Below are positions 11,290-22,796 of a DNA stretch of 64,000 bases, piece after piece (the stretch's first letter is position 1; the number at the start of each line of letters is the position of its first letter). Source of the stretch: Anaeramoeba flamelloides (Eukaryota > Metamonada > Anaeramoebidae); contig JANTQA010000060.1 of the NCBI GenBank assembly GCA_027625915.1, positions 6,882,001 to 6,946,000 on the forward strand. Reading direction: 5' to 3'. The notes below the pieces were generated by a model, which was given only the letters and a program-made list of their open reading frames with translations, had not been told where the DNA came from and made no database searches. The translations under genes and the position numbers were made by a program.

Positions 11290-11472
11290 CAATAAATAAT
11301 TAAATCTAATTTGTAATTCACTTTTAAATTATTATAAATATATAAAAACCCGATATTTTATAAATTAAAAAAAAAAGAACAAAAAACAAAAAAAAAAATC
11401 GATTCCAAAATCTTTCAAATTGGTATATCAATTTTTCATTATTGAACTTTCACTTGAAAAAAAGTTTATAAA
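11290..11472 (+). repeat. Family L repeat, copy 1
   Basis: Matches 63806-63982: 'aataattaaat', 'atttgtaattcactttta', 'aaatatataaaaa' and 'gaactttcactTGAAAAAAAGTTTA' occur in the same order. Nothing shows how it moves. Confidence 0.55.
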
Positions 11473-11864
11473 TCTATTTTTTTACACAGAATTAAAATCT
11501 TTTCTAATTTAAAAGACATTAGATCGTCAGATTTTTTTCCTGATTTTTTGTCTTTTTAAAGATCATTTTTCTTTCTGACTTTATCTTTTTCTTAAGAAAG
11601 TTAAATTTAACAAAAAAAAATAAAATTTGGGAAAAAATATAAATGAATTTGAAAGAGAAAACAAAAATTTGATTAATTTAGAATAAAAAGAAAAAGAAAA
11701 TACTAAAATTTGCAAAATTAGAAAAAATGATTTTGATCCAAAAATTGAAAAATTTTTTTGATAAGAATATGGCATAAGCCCACAGAACCACTTTAATGAA
11801 CATTATAAGGAGAATTAAAGTTTTTGAAAAAAGGAAATAACCATATTAGCAAAACGAAAAAAAA

Positions 11865-11936
11865 TAGTCCTACACGGTTTCGAACCGTGGACCTTTCGCG
11901 TGTAAAGCGAACGCGCTACCACTGCGCCACAAGACT
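11865..11936 (-). tRNA. tRNA-Val (anticodon UAC)
   Basis: A complete 72-nt cloverleaf on the minus strand. The acceptor stem AGTCTTG pairs with TAGGACT, with two G-U pairs and discriminator A. The D arm is GCGC-AGTGGTA-GCGC, the anticodon stem TTCGC/GCGAA encloses loop TTTACAC (anticodon TAC, decoding GUA valine), and the T arm is CACGG-TTCGAAA-CCGTG. Internal promoter boxes are intact: A box TGGCGCAGTGG and B box GGTTCGAAACC. A run of T follows the 3' end, the expected RNA polymerase III terminator. It has no intron, and CCA is not encoded, as usual in eukaryotes. It appears functional and is the only tRNA gene I found. Confidence 0.96.
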
Positions 11937-11979
11937 ATATGTTAAAAAACGTTTTTTTCTTTTTTTAATATATAAACTA

Positions 11980-12220
11980 TTTTTCAAACAAAAAAACACA
12001 CCCATCAAATCGTCAATACCATCGACTTTGATTGTTGATAAGATAATTACTTATTGGTACTTTTCAATAAAATTATTCATTTTTTTATTTTTTCCTTTTT
12101 TAATTTTAAATATTGAACATTTTGAAAACAAAAAAACAAGATCAGAAGAAACCAATTTGGAAATAATCTACCAGTGTATAAATGGAAACAGTACAAGTTT
12201 GATTTCGAATCAAGTAGAAA
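11980..12220 (+). repeat. Family N repeat, copy 1
   Basis: Matches 41907-42141, with shared blocks 'ttattggta.ttttcaat', 'aataccatcgactttgattg' against 'aatactattgaatttgattg', and 'aaac.aatttggaaataat'. An apparent frame running from the tRNA through this repeat is an artefact of tRNA plus repeat. Confidence 0.5.
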
Positions 12221-13094
12221 TAGGAATTAAGAAAGAACATTATTGGATTGATGCATGGAACAAAGAAAAGAGAAATAAAGAAAAAACATTCCAACAAAAT
12301 ACCCAGATGAATTGCAACTTTATATTAAAAATGAGACCTTCAAGAACAAAAGTTTGGCGTGTAAAGAATTATCAATAAAATGTGGAGAACTTTTTCCCAA
12401 TTCGCCTTGTTCAAAGGTTTTTATTGGGTTTTATAATTTTTTTCATTACAATTTACAAAAAGAGATTTCTCATTTCAAATAAAAGAGCACACCAATTTTT
12501 AAAATATTGAATTTTAATTTTTTATTGTTTTGTTTTAATAAGTTTTAAAGTTCCATTTGAGTGTTTTTTTATGTTTTAAAGCTTTTCTTATATTTTAGAA
12601 TGATACTATAATTAATTTGATTCATTTATGAATAATTCTTGAAATTTTTTGTGCCCTTTTATTTGAAAAAGAGTTTATATATATATATATAAATACGATT
12701 ACTTTTAGTCATCTAATTACATGATTTTATTCAAATTTATAATATTAATAACTTTACTCAGATACAATAAATATAAAATACACTTCTTAAATCACAAATC
12801 TCATAAAAACTTAAATTAATCACAATAACTAAATCCATAAGAATTCAATATTCTAAAAATTAAAATAAATACAATAAAAATAATCAAAAATTACATATAT
12901 TAGCTTAACGACAAATCTCCTAACAAAAGAAAACAAAAACAACCGCAGAAATCTCATAAATTTACAATCAAACAAGAACAGTCAGAAATTAACTAACACA
13001 TCAACCTATATTCAAATCCATAAATATTACTTGTGTTCCGATAACAGAAAACTATGTGTAAAATTAAACAACTTCAATATTTTACTATTTATAA
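12221..13094. other. Intergenic AT-rich DNA, no gene seen
   Basis: Holds a short TA run near 12676-12693 and A-rich sequence. I found no gene or clear repeat boundary. Confidence 0.4.
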
Positions 13095-13550
13095 AAGAAA
13101 TCCTGAATAACAATTAAAACTATTTTCCAAAATAAAAAGTATGTTTTTCTGTTATACTCAACCTAAACATTAACCGAACATAGAAACTAACAATGAACCC
13201 TAAATAAATATTGATACTGGTTCCTTAAGTACTATTATTTAAAAAACAATAAAAATGAAGGATCAAATTTAAAAATTTATCTTAAAAAATAAAAATAATT
13301 TTTAAATAAATTTCAATTATTCAAAAAACAAAACAATTTCAAAAATAATGAGAAAATTTTCAAAAATTTGAACAAATTTCATTGATATTTTAAATATTAT
13401 TTATAACCCCAAGATTATACTCTAAAATAGATTTTCAGATAGGTGTCCTAATGGATAGGATGTCGCATTGCAACAAGAAGAAAAAAATTCACTGCTTATA
13501 TATTGATACAAGAATTATAGTTTGTTGGGCCTGAATTATTTTGATAGCTG
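13095..13550 (-). mobile_element. Family B element, copy 4 (degraded)
   Basis: Lies opposite to the 15640 and 51294 copies. The right end ATTATTTTGATAGCTG is followed by TA and corresponds to ATTATTTTGATCACTG-TA at 18033. Internal landmarks such as 'taaacattaacc' and 'tgaaggatcaaatt' match. The left end is too diverged to fix. This is the oldest-looking of the four copies. Confidence 0.65.
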
Positions 13551-13694
13551 TATTAAATTTTCGGAAATAAAATTGATTTTCAAATAATTTATCTGATGCT
13601 CTTGTAGAAGGTTATTGGGATAAAATTCCAACTGAGTAACTTTTATATCAATTTTGGAATAAATGTTTCATATAGGATTCTTATCTTGACCTAT

Positions 13695-13866
13695 ACTGGT
13701 ATTTAAATTTTAAATGAGGAAAAAATTTTCACTTCTTTGCCAGGTGTTTTTTTTTTTTTTTTCAATAGATTTCTCAAAGAAGTAGGTTGTAATTTGTGGA
13801 TTTGTTTGAAAAAGCAAATTGGAAATGAAGTAAAAATTATCACCATTTAAGATTCAAATACCGTAT
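13695..13866. repeat. Family E palindromic repeat, copy 2
   Basis: Ends TACTGGTATTTAAAT and ATTCAAATACCGTA, with 'ggaaaaaattttcacttc' and its approximate complement in the arms, as in copies 1 and 3. A T run and 'aagaagtaggttgtaattt' occupy the centre. Confidence 0.6.
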
Positions 13867-14019
13867 AGAAAACAAAAAAGAACCAAACAAATAAATAAAG
13901 TCCACCAATTACAAGTGATTATTTTAATGCGATTGATTTGTATAAAAAAAGGAAAATGAAATGAAAAGATATATCAGATCTTTTTTAAAAAAACTTGAAA
14001 ATTATAGATAATCATTTTT

Positions 14020-14565
14020 ACACCTTTAAACTCTTTTTCAGTCAAAGGAGTCCAGTTCTATTGAAGAAATAGAATGCATTCTATGAGTTTAATTCATTAT
14101 TCTTCTCAAACTAAAATTTCAATTTTTAGATCAAAATCATTTTTTCTCATTTTACAATTTTTTTTTTTTTTTGTATTTCGCTTTTTGCTTTTTTTTTTTA
14201 TTGTTTTTTAAAAAATTAAATTTGAAAAAAAAATCTTTGAAACTCCAAATTAACATTCAGTAAAGTTAGGCTTTGTATGTTCTTTTAAAATTCATACATT
14301 TACAAGTAAAAAAATTTATTATCAACAATTTAAATTTCCTAAAGAAATTGAGAAATTTTGCATGAGGCGTTCCAATGAAAAAGGCTCAAAAAATTTTTTA
14401 ATATTTTATTTTTTTTTGAAATTTTTAGTTTGTTCAGACTTTTCTTTAATGATTATCGACCCTAATCCGAAGTTTATTATTTCTCATATTTCTAAACAAT
14501 CTAATTTTGGTTTATTCTTAAAAATAAAGTGACTTTTTCATTTTTGGCTGCGCTCCTTGGAGTGA
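14020..14565 (+). repeat. Family J repeat, copy 2 (longer version)
   Basis: The right part, 14220-14565, matches 10870-11215. The left part, 14020-14200, matches 43838-43960, sharing 'aaactctttttcagtca', 'tattcttctcaaa' and 'tttcagatcattttttc'. The full unit is therefore at least about 540 bp and the other two copies are partial. Confidence 0.6.
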
Positions 14566-14574
14566 AATCGAGGT

Positions 14575-14966
14575 TAGATAGATACACAAGAGTAAATATG
14601 AATGTTGTAAAAAATAGAGTTTTTCCAATTTTTGGGATAAATAAAGAGTTCCTTGCAATTATCCAAATTTTGGTAATGGTAAATATAATTTATGATTATC
14701 TTAATAGACTAATAATAATTTTAATTAAAAAATCGATTGGTGAACACAAATCTTTCAATTTTAAAACAAAATGATTTTTCAAACAAAGTTTTAGTGTTCA
14801 CCAAACGATTTTAAATTGAAAAGCCATCCAAGCTTAAAAATCAAAACCGATGTCTCGTTTAATATTACCAAAATTTGGATAATTGCAAGGAACTCTTTAT
14901 TTATCCCAAAAATTGGAAAAACTCTATTTTTTACAACATTCCATATTTACTCTTGTGTATCTAAAC
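14575..14966. repeat. Long near-perfect palindrome (family I)
   Basis: The arms run outward from about 14772. The outer arm from about 14575 to 14684 (ACACAAGAGTAAATATGAAT...) is nearly the exact complement of 14863-14966 (...CATTTACTCTTGTGT-type end). Inner blocks 'attggtgaacac' and 'gtgttcaccaaacgat' also pair. A transcript would fold into a hairpin of about 190 bp. It directly follows repeat J copy 2. The reading frames across it are by-products. Confidence 0.75.
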
Positions 14967-15072
14967 AGTTTTTTCAGTTAACCTTAGTCTCTTTATTTAT
15001 TGTATTTTTTTTTTTTTTTCGATCAAACCGAAAGATTTTGTAGTTATGGATTATTTTGACGAGTTTGGTTAA

Positions 15073-16785
15073 GGTACTAGTAAACTAAAAAAAAATCTTC
15101 AAATAAATTAAATAGCAAATTAAAAAAAAAATTACCACATCTTGAAATTGAAAAATGGAAGTAAAAATCTGATTACTACAATACCAAACTTACTTTTAAT
15201 GCTATTTTCCGAAATGAAAAATTGTTTTTAAAAATTTGATCCATTTTTCTCATATTTGAAAAGTTCAAAATTCGACAGATTTCTGTATTATTACAAAAAA
15301 ATTATTTTCTTTGAAAGAAGATTGAAATTTTATTGCCTGTAAAGGAAATGTACAAAAATATACTTTAAAAATGAAACAACTAAATTCAAGAATAACTCAG
15401 TTTAAAAAATCTACTTAATTTCTAAAAAAATACAATTAATTATTTTAAACTTTAAAAAAAATATAATTTTTTAGTTTCGAAGAACAAATCAAATCAATTA
15501 TTTCTTTTTATTGAATAAAAAAAATCTGAGAAGAAAAAGAACCAAAAATCTAAATTAAAAATTCTCCCAAAATAGTTTTTTAAAACCTGGAAAATTCAAC
15601 TTATAATCTAGAGTAATACTTTTTTAATTTGATTCTCAACAGTGATCAAAATAATGCCTACATAAAATCTATAAGCCGTGTTTCAAAATATTATCCATGC
15701 TTTTTTTTCTTCTTGTTCCAAAGCAACATCCAATCTACTACTAAATAATATACGTAAGTTCAAATCCATTTTGAAAGTAAAGGTCTGGTTATTTTCAGTA
15801 AAATTTAAATTATTCAATGCAATTAGTTTAAAATTTTCCATAATAGTCTCAATTTTTTTGTATTTTTTTTGTTTTTTTGATGATGAAAATTTTCTTAAAA
15901 ATTTACTCTATTTTTCGAGTTAAATTTTACAATTTGATCCTTCATTTTTAGAATTTCTTGTTAAATAATAACACTTTAAGAAAACAGTATCATATTTTTT
16001 TTTTAGGGTTTATTATCAGTTTCTTGTATTGGTTAATCTATAGGTCTTCTATAACAAAAAAAACACGCTTTTTATATTGAAACACTCATTAATTTTTTTT
16101 ACACGCTTTATTTTGACTACAGTATAATCAATAATTAATAACCAAATCTTATTTTTTTCACTAAGTAATTAGCAAAACAAAGCTTAAATGTATCAATAAA
16201 ATTTACAATTATTTCTTATTTTTTTCAAGATTTTCCAACAAATAAAACAAATTCAAATTACATATTTCTAAAAAAAAAAAAAAAATAGCTATTATCAAAT
16301 AACTGATTTTGATACAAACAGTTCCTTGTTTACACTCTTGGTAATTGGAAAAAAAATATTGAATAATCTTTTTAAATTTCAAGAAATTTAATAAATATTT
16401 GTGAATAATTGAAATGATCAATTTTTTTAGATCTTCAAGGGTTTCAATATTTTATAAATTTGAAATGTATTTATAAAAGAAGATTAAATTTTTAAGGTTA
16501 CTTGTTCGTACAAAATCTCGTAAATTACCAAAAGTGATATTTCTTGAAAATTAAATTTTTTTAGAAATTTTTCTTTTTCTAATTTTGATCCCAAAAAATT
16601 CAATAAAAAAGGATCAAGATCTTTTGACTGAAAATTTCATTGGAAAAATGAAATCTTTTAAAAATGATTATTCATTTCTAAAAAGTTGATAAATGAGGCT
16701 GCAAAATATGGTTTAATTACTTCCTTGTGTAAATAATTACTCTATTACCTTTGGGAAAAAAAAATAGATAAGAGTTACTAGTCCC
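15073..16785 (+). mobile_element. Family C element, copy 2, carrying a family B insertion
   Basis: Flanked by TTAA on both sides (15069-15072, 16786-16789). The left end is GGTACTAGTAAACTAAAAA and the right end is AAGAGTTACTAGTCCC, so the termini are short inverted repeats. Internal blocks shared with 37328-38783 include 'gattactacaataccaaact', 'tgatccatttttctcat' and 'aacctggaaaattcaactta'. A family B element occupies 15640-16122. It has no coding frame of note. TTAA targets are typical of piggyBac, but the terminal GGG differs from the usual CCY, so the superfamily is uncertain. Confidence 0.75.
15640..16122 (+). mobile_element. Family B element, copy 1, nested in family C
   Basis: The left end is CAGTGATCAAAATAATG and the right end is GCTTTATTTTGACTACAG followed by TA. 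Ends and interior match 17557-18033 and 51294-51770. The terminal repeats and TA target indicate a Tc1/mariner-type non-autonomous element of about 480 bp. Its position within C differs from that of the B copy in the opposite arm, so the two inserted independently. Confidence 0.75.
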
Positions 16786-17038
16786 TTAAATTTGGATGAG
16801 TTAGTTCTTTAATAGGGTGACTGGGCTTGGAAGGTTGTTGAAAAATGGTATAGTAAAATGCACAAACTTAGTAAATACTCTTTGATATGGAAAGTTTAAT
16901 TGAACTGAATGTATTTTTCAGGAATAACAAAATATCTATGGAAACACTAGCTAAAGAAAAAAATGAGAACTTCTCTTAATTAAAAACAAGGAAACACTTT
17001 TTAACAAAAACTAAACAAAAAATTATCAAAAACCTTAA
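16786..17038. other. Spacer between two inverted family C elements
   Basis: About 250 bp not shared by the two flanking C copies, bounded by TTAA on both sides. It includes a short GC-richer run, 'agggtgactgggcttggaag'. No gene is visible. If the flanking elements ever moved together, this is the segment they would carry. Confidence 0.45.
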
Positions 17039-18736
17039 GGGACTAGTAACTCTTATTTATTTTTTTTCCCCAAAGGTAATAGAGTAATTATTTTTCACAA
17101 GGATACAATTAAACCCAATAAGAAACTTCGTTTGTCAACTTGAGAGAAATGAATCATCATTTTTAAAAGATTTCATTTTCCAATCGAATTTTCAGTCAAA
17201 AGATCTGATCTTTTTTTGTTTGGGTTGTTGGATCTAATTAGAAAAATAAAAATTTGCAAAAAAATTTAATTTTTGAAGAAATATCACTTTTAGTTTTTTC
17301 TGAGAGTCTTTATGAACAATTAACGTTGTGTCTTTAATATTATTTTAAAAATACATGAAAAATAAATCAAATATTGTATCCTTGAAGATCTAAAAAATTT
17401 GAACATTTATTTTATTCACAAATATTTATGAAATTTCGTGAAATTTAAAAGACTTGCCAATATACTTTTTCAAATGTCAAGAGTATAAAAAAAGTACTGT
17501 TTGTAGTAAAATCAGTTATTTCATAATATCTATTATTTTTTTTATTATTCAAAATACCGTAGTCAAAATAAAGCGTGCCAAAAAATTTAATGCGTGTTTC
17601 AAAATAAAAAGCGTGTTTTTTTGTTATAGTTGACCTATACATTAACCAATCAAAGAAACCAATAATAAACCCTAAAAAATAAGGTACTGGTTTCTTAAAG
17701 TTCTATTATTTAAAAAGAATTCCTAAAAATGAAGAATCAAATTGGAAAATTTATCTCAAAAAATAGAGTTAATTTCAAAAAAATTTTCACTCATCAAAAA
17801 AAACAAAAAATTTCAAAAAAAATTGAGAATATTATGGAAAATTTTCAACTATTTGCGTGAATAATTTAAATTTTACTGAAAATAACCAGACCTTTACTTT
17901 CAAAATTGATTTGTACTTAGGTATACTATTGGGTAGTAGATTGGACATTGCCTTGGTATAAGATAAAAAAAAGCACGGATAATATTTTGAAACACGGATT
18001 ATAGTCGTTGTGCACACATTATTTTGATCACTGTATGCATTTGAATTATTATATTTGTTGCAAAATCTTTAAAAAATGGAGAAATAAACGTAAACCCTAT
18101 TTGATAATTTTCATCATTGAGTTGTTAATGAATTACTGAAATAATTAAGATTTGGTTTATAATTATTAATTTATATTAATCAAATTAAAAAGTATTTCTT
18201 GATATAATAAGTTGAATTTTCCAGGTTTTAAAAAAGTATTTTGGGAGAATTTTTAATTCGATTCTTTGGTTCTTTTTCTCAGATTTTTTCATTTAATCCC
18301 AAGAAAAAAATAGATTTGGTCTGTTCTTTGAATCAAAAAAATTATATTTTTTTACAAGTTTAAAATAAATATTGTATTTTTTTTTGAGATTAAGTAGATT
18401 TTTTAAATTTGGTTATTTTAGAACTTAGTGGTTTCATTTTTAAAGTGTATTTTTGTACACTTCCTTTACAGGCAATAAGATTTCAATCTTCTTTCAAAGA
18501 AAATAATTTTTTTTAAATAATATTAGAAAATATGTTGGATTTTGAACTTTTCAAAAATGAGAAAAATGGATCAAACTTTTAAAAACAATAATTCATTTCG
18601 GAAAAATGTATTAAAAGTAAGAAATGTCTTGTAGTTATCAGATTTTTACTTTCATTTTTCAATTTCAAGATACGGTAAAATTTTTTTTTAATTTGTTAGT
18701 AAATTCACTTGAAGATTTTTTTTGTTTACTAGTCCC
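17039..18736 (-). mobile_element. Family C element, copy 3, inverted, carrying a family B insertion
   Basis: TTAA flanks at 17035-17038 and 18737-18740. It starts GGGACTAGTAACTC and ends GTTTACTAGTCCC, the reverse of copy 2. It carries family B copy 2 at 17557-18033. With copy 2 it forms an inverted repeat of about 3.7 kb around a 250-bp spacer. Confidence 0.75.
17557..18033 (-). mobile_element. Family B element, copy 2, nested in family C
   Basis: The left end, TA-CCGTAGTCAAAATAAAGCGTG, is complementary to the right end of copy 1. The right end is CATTATTTTGATCACTG-TA. Length is 477 bp with TA on both sides. It sits about 135 bp further along the C consensus than the insertion in the facing C element. 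Confidence 0.78.
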
Positions 18737-18740
18737 TTAA

Positions 18741-20094
18741 CAAAATCATCAACCTGGGAAATTGAAACAACAGTTCTTTTTTTAGAATTTATCTTATTTC
18801 CTCTTTTTTAGATAATAACCGTGTGAAACCTCGTACACAATTGTCTGAAAACGATTATATTTCCTGTTTTGGAAAGAGAGATCGTAATGATACTAACTGT
18901 TATTTCGATAATAAAAGTTAAAAAATTTGCAATACGTTTACTTTTTTCTTGGTTTTTCCAGAAAGTGTTTAACAAGAAATAGTTCTATAATTATGTGGCT
19001 TTGTTTATTTGTTAATTCCCTTTTTCTGGTTTTTTTTGGGTGAACAAAGAATCCCATTCAAAGCAATATTACAGAATTGAAAAATTGAAAATCAGATTAA
19101 AATTTTTATTAATTTGGTTGATTATGTAATCGTCCAAAAATTGAATTTCTTCCTTGTTTTTGGATTACTCTTCAGAAAAGTAATTTTAAAATACTTTAAT
19201 GTAAAAATACTTGTACAATATGTTCAAGTTTTTACACAAAGAAATAAAAACTGTCTTGGTGTTTAAACATTGATCTTATTTTCGAATTTTTCCAGAAATC
19301 CTTAATAGGAAAATAGTCATCAAGAAAATCATTTTTTTAAATCTTCACATTAAACAAATTTTTTATTTTCTTCAGTTTTTTTTTTTTTTTACTTTTTTTT
19401 TTTTTTTAATTCTTCCTTTTGTTAGTTTATTATCGATGATGATGAAACTGCGTTCTTTCAGAAATCTTTTAAGTAACGAAAAGATGTCATGATAGATTAC
19501 CCAGAATATCTGAGATTTCCTTAATGATTTATTCAAATTTCTTTTATTATATTTTATTTTATATTCAAAGCACAAGAACATATTTTAATTTAATCCTACA
19601 ATTTTTTTATAAAAGAATAAACAAGTTAAAGAATCAAAAAAAAGGGGAAAAGTGATTGTACATCCAAATAATGGTTGTTAATTTACATTCTAAATTGTTT
19701 GCTTTATTTTTCTTTTTTTCAAAAACTTGAAAATTGACTGGAATAAAAAAGATCAAATAACCAAGTATTTTTCAAAAGTTTTCTTTTGATTGATTTAAAA
19801 AATTGTTAAAAAAGAGTCTATTCTGCCACTTTGAGATTTTTTTATGTTTACCTAATTGTGTATCAGTTTTTTTATATAAGAATTATAAAATTTTTGAACG
19901 AAAAAATCTTGCAAAAACAAAACAAAATAACTTTTTTTTACTTTACATATGTTAACTATTAACCAACAACTACTGTTAATTGTAAAATACAAAGATAACA
20001 ATTTTCATTCAGCTTTCGCTAAATAAAATACATTCTAAGAACGTTAAATAAATCATCAAAGTCTACCACTCTCAAAGGGTAATTAATAATTTAA
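18741..20094. other. Intergenic DNA with a possible short exon
   Basis: A GC-richer stretch at 18830-18921 follows CTCTTTTTTAG and stays open for about 30 codons (…KPRTQLSENDYISC…) before TAA, but the minus strand is open there too. The remainder is AT-rich with no recognisable gene. Confidence 0.35.
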
Positions 20095-21211
20095 GGGATC
20101 AGTCTTCGACAAAAACAATGCGAAATTTTAAAATATGTTATTGGTGGTATTCTCTACTTACAAATTTTGTATATGCCAAGTGTCAAAAAATTCTGATCGA
20201 ATAAGAAAGCCATAAAAGAAAATTAGTTTAGTGGGATCATTTTTTTTTTTCATTTTTTCTGAAATTGAAAAAATAAAAATTTATTTTATTTCTCACATTA
20301 TAACAAGTTTTTACCCCGTTTATTGTAATTTTGATCATTACTATACTATAACAAGTCTTTGTTACCAGTAATATTAATTTAAAGATTTTTTTTCTTTTTT
20401 AAGATAATTTTTTGGTTTACCAAAAAAAAATGATATATTCAACGGATTAAAAAATAATTGTATTTTTATAAGAATAGTAGTTATACTAATCAAAGTTTTA
20501 AAGTCATGTAAAGATTTTACCATGAAATTTTGTTTTTCTTTTAAGATGAAAGTCGATTTTTCAAAATGTAATTTTCTTGAAGATATTTGGGAATTAATTA
20601 ATTTTATCCTCAAAATTCAAAATCAATTTTTTTCAACCAAAAATGATTTGAATTGTTATAATAGTTCTTGTGAATAAGACCAATTTGTTAAAAAAATTTT
20701 TCAAAATTGAAAATTATTTTGCAATTTTTTTTCATTTTTTGAAACCAGAAAACAACTTTTTTAAAACATTAAAGAAAATTTTTTTTTGCTAAATAGATCT
20801 CAATTTAATTGATAAAATGTTGTTATGCTTCTACCAAATATTAAATTATTGATTCACCTATACCACAAATTAGTTTTATTGGCTAATATTTGAATTGAAA
20901 TATTAATCAAAGAAAAAAGAAACTAAATAAAAAATTACCTTTCGAAATCAATACCTTCCAACATAAAAACGAAAAATATTTTTTCCCATTTTCAAGAATT
21001 AACTTCATTCTTAAACAAAATAATGGGTTACTTTTTTTGGTTTTATATTGGAAACATGCAAATTTTGAATTTCAAAAAAGAGACACAAATCAATAAATTG
21101 TTTAAATGAAGTTAACTCATCCATTTAAAAAGTCGAAACACAAATTATAAAAAAAAAAAAATTTCATGATCTTGACAAGATTTCATTTTATTTTTAAAAA
21201 TGACTACCCCC
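20095..21211 (+). mobile_element. Family D element, copy 2 (complete)
   Basis: Exact TTAA on both sides (20091-20094 and 21212-21215), with ends GGGATCAGTCTTCG and AATGACTACCCC. Length is 1117 bp, and it aligns with 9653-10753 throughout. This copy defines the family: short inverted ends, TTAA target, no coding capacity. Confidence 0.8.
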
Positions 21212-21215
21212 TTAA

Positions 21216-22355
21216 GGTGGATTTTTAAATAATTAAAAATTTGAAATGTAAAATGACTTTTAAAAACATCTTTTTTTGGGAAGTTGAATGAAAAATTGCT
21301 TTCATTTATTTTCAAACAAATAGTAGTTTCAAAAAAAAAGGGGGGGGTACCGAGATGGTACTCATATAATATCTCACAAAATCGGACTGAATCAAAAATT
21401 TCTTGAAGTTTTGATTTCTTTTCTAATATTATTACAAAAAGTGCATTCTCAAAGTAACAGGATTTCAAAAATTAGTCAAAGTCTTTTGCTTATTGCAATT
21501 GGTTTTCATCAGTTGACAAATAAACTGAAAAACGTTTTTACTTGTGTACGAATAATAAACCTTAAAAAATACTTTGTTCATTTTCTTTTTCCTTTTTTTT
21601 TTCCCTTTTTTTTTCCTTATTTAAAATAGAATATTCAAAGAAATAGATTGTTAATTACCTTTCTTTATAAATTTTTTGTACCATTTTTTTTCGGCACCTT
21701 TGTCAACATTCGTTTGACTCCGAATCAGAATCGAAACTCAGTTTTTTTAATATTGAAAAAAAGATGATGGTAAATTCAAATAAATATCTAAATTTTTTTT
21801 TACATGTTTTATTTTTATTTTTGGAAATTTTTTTTATACAGGCTTTGAAGAAAGTATTTGATTGGTTTAATTGTTAGAAACATTGTAAAATTGGTTTAGC
21901 AAGAGAAATGCCGAACTATTTGTTTCAAAATAAATGAAAAAAATTTTTCATTAAGCTTTCCAAAAACAGATTATAATATCATCTTAAAATTTCAAATTGT
22001 TAAATCTGTAAAGAAGTTTAAAATATTCATTTGATCTTTTAGAATTGGGTACTTTGGTGATTTATTTATAATAAGTCAGGTGATTTTTTTGGGAAATCTG
22101 ATGGAAAATTTTGATTTTCTTATTTTGAAATCAACTGTATCTCAAAAGTTGTTTAAAAAGTTGAATAAAAAAATTTGAAAAATTGAAATTGAATAAAAAA
22201 TTGGAATTAATGTATTGGAATTTATCAGAATTTGCAGAAATAACCCCCCTATTAAATTGTAAAATTGAGTATTAAAATTCATGGATAAAAATTTCGACTT
22301 TAAGAGATCTAAAAAATCTCAGACTATATTGCCATTCTACTACTATTATGATCCA
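21216..22355. other. Intergenic AT-rich DNA
   Basis: Contains a G run at about 21341-21347 and 'ggtaccgagatggtactc'. No gene, RNA or bounded repeat could be supported. Confidence 0.35.
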
Positions 22356-22785
22356 AAAAAAAAAATGAAAATTTTTAGTTGACATTCGAAAATATTTTTC
22401 GAGTTTAAAAGTTGAAGTAAGACACCAAGATCTTTATAACATCGTTTAGAAATGATATTTTTCGACAATAAATTAGCTTTGTTGAGTTAACTCTAAGACA
22501 AATTTTTTACTCTGCTAATTTGATTGTAGCTTTAATTAATACTGTTATTTTCCAATAGAAAATAAAAATTTTCATTTCAATTTCCAAAATGAATCTTAAT
22601 TATTACGTCGACATTTAAAGTACCAGAGTAAAAATTTTGTCTTAGAGTTAACTCAGGAATTTTCATTTATTGTCTAAAAATATCATTTCTAAAAGATATG
22701 CTAAAGATCTTTCATTTTACTTCCAATTATAAACTAGAAAAATATTTTGGTAAGTGAGTTAAAAATTTTCATTTTTTAATTGGAA
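22356..22785. repeat. Foldback repeat (family H)
   Basis: Arms at about 22356-22520 and 22625-22785 are inverted copies: 'tagaaatgatatttttcgac' faces 'gtctaaaaatatcatttcta', and 'gagttaactctaagacaaa' faces 'ttgtcttagagttaactc'. The arms are diverged but clear over about 160 bp. Related sequence ('attaattggaaaataacag') reappears at about 62340-62760. Confidence 0.65.
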
Positions 22786-22796
22786 AATAATAGTAA

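Noticed and set aside
11824-12378. 184-codon frame on the plus strand
   Set aside because: It runs through the antisense of tRNA-Val (TRFRTVDLSRVKRTR is the usual tRNA translation) and then through repeat N. Not a gene.
13436-13480. tRNA-like string CCTAATGGATAGGATGTCGC
   Set aside because: It resembles an Arg tRNA D arm, but it is part of a family B element, and the matching site in other copies (TACTATTGGGTAGTAGATTG) is not tRNA-like.
14529-15043. Two plus-strand frames of 81 and 75 codons
   Set aside because: Both are by-products of the 390-bp palindrome; one mirrors the other's complementary strand.
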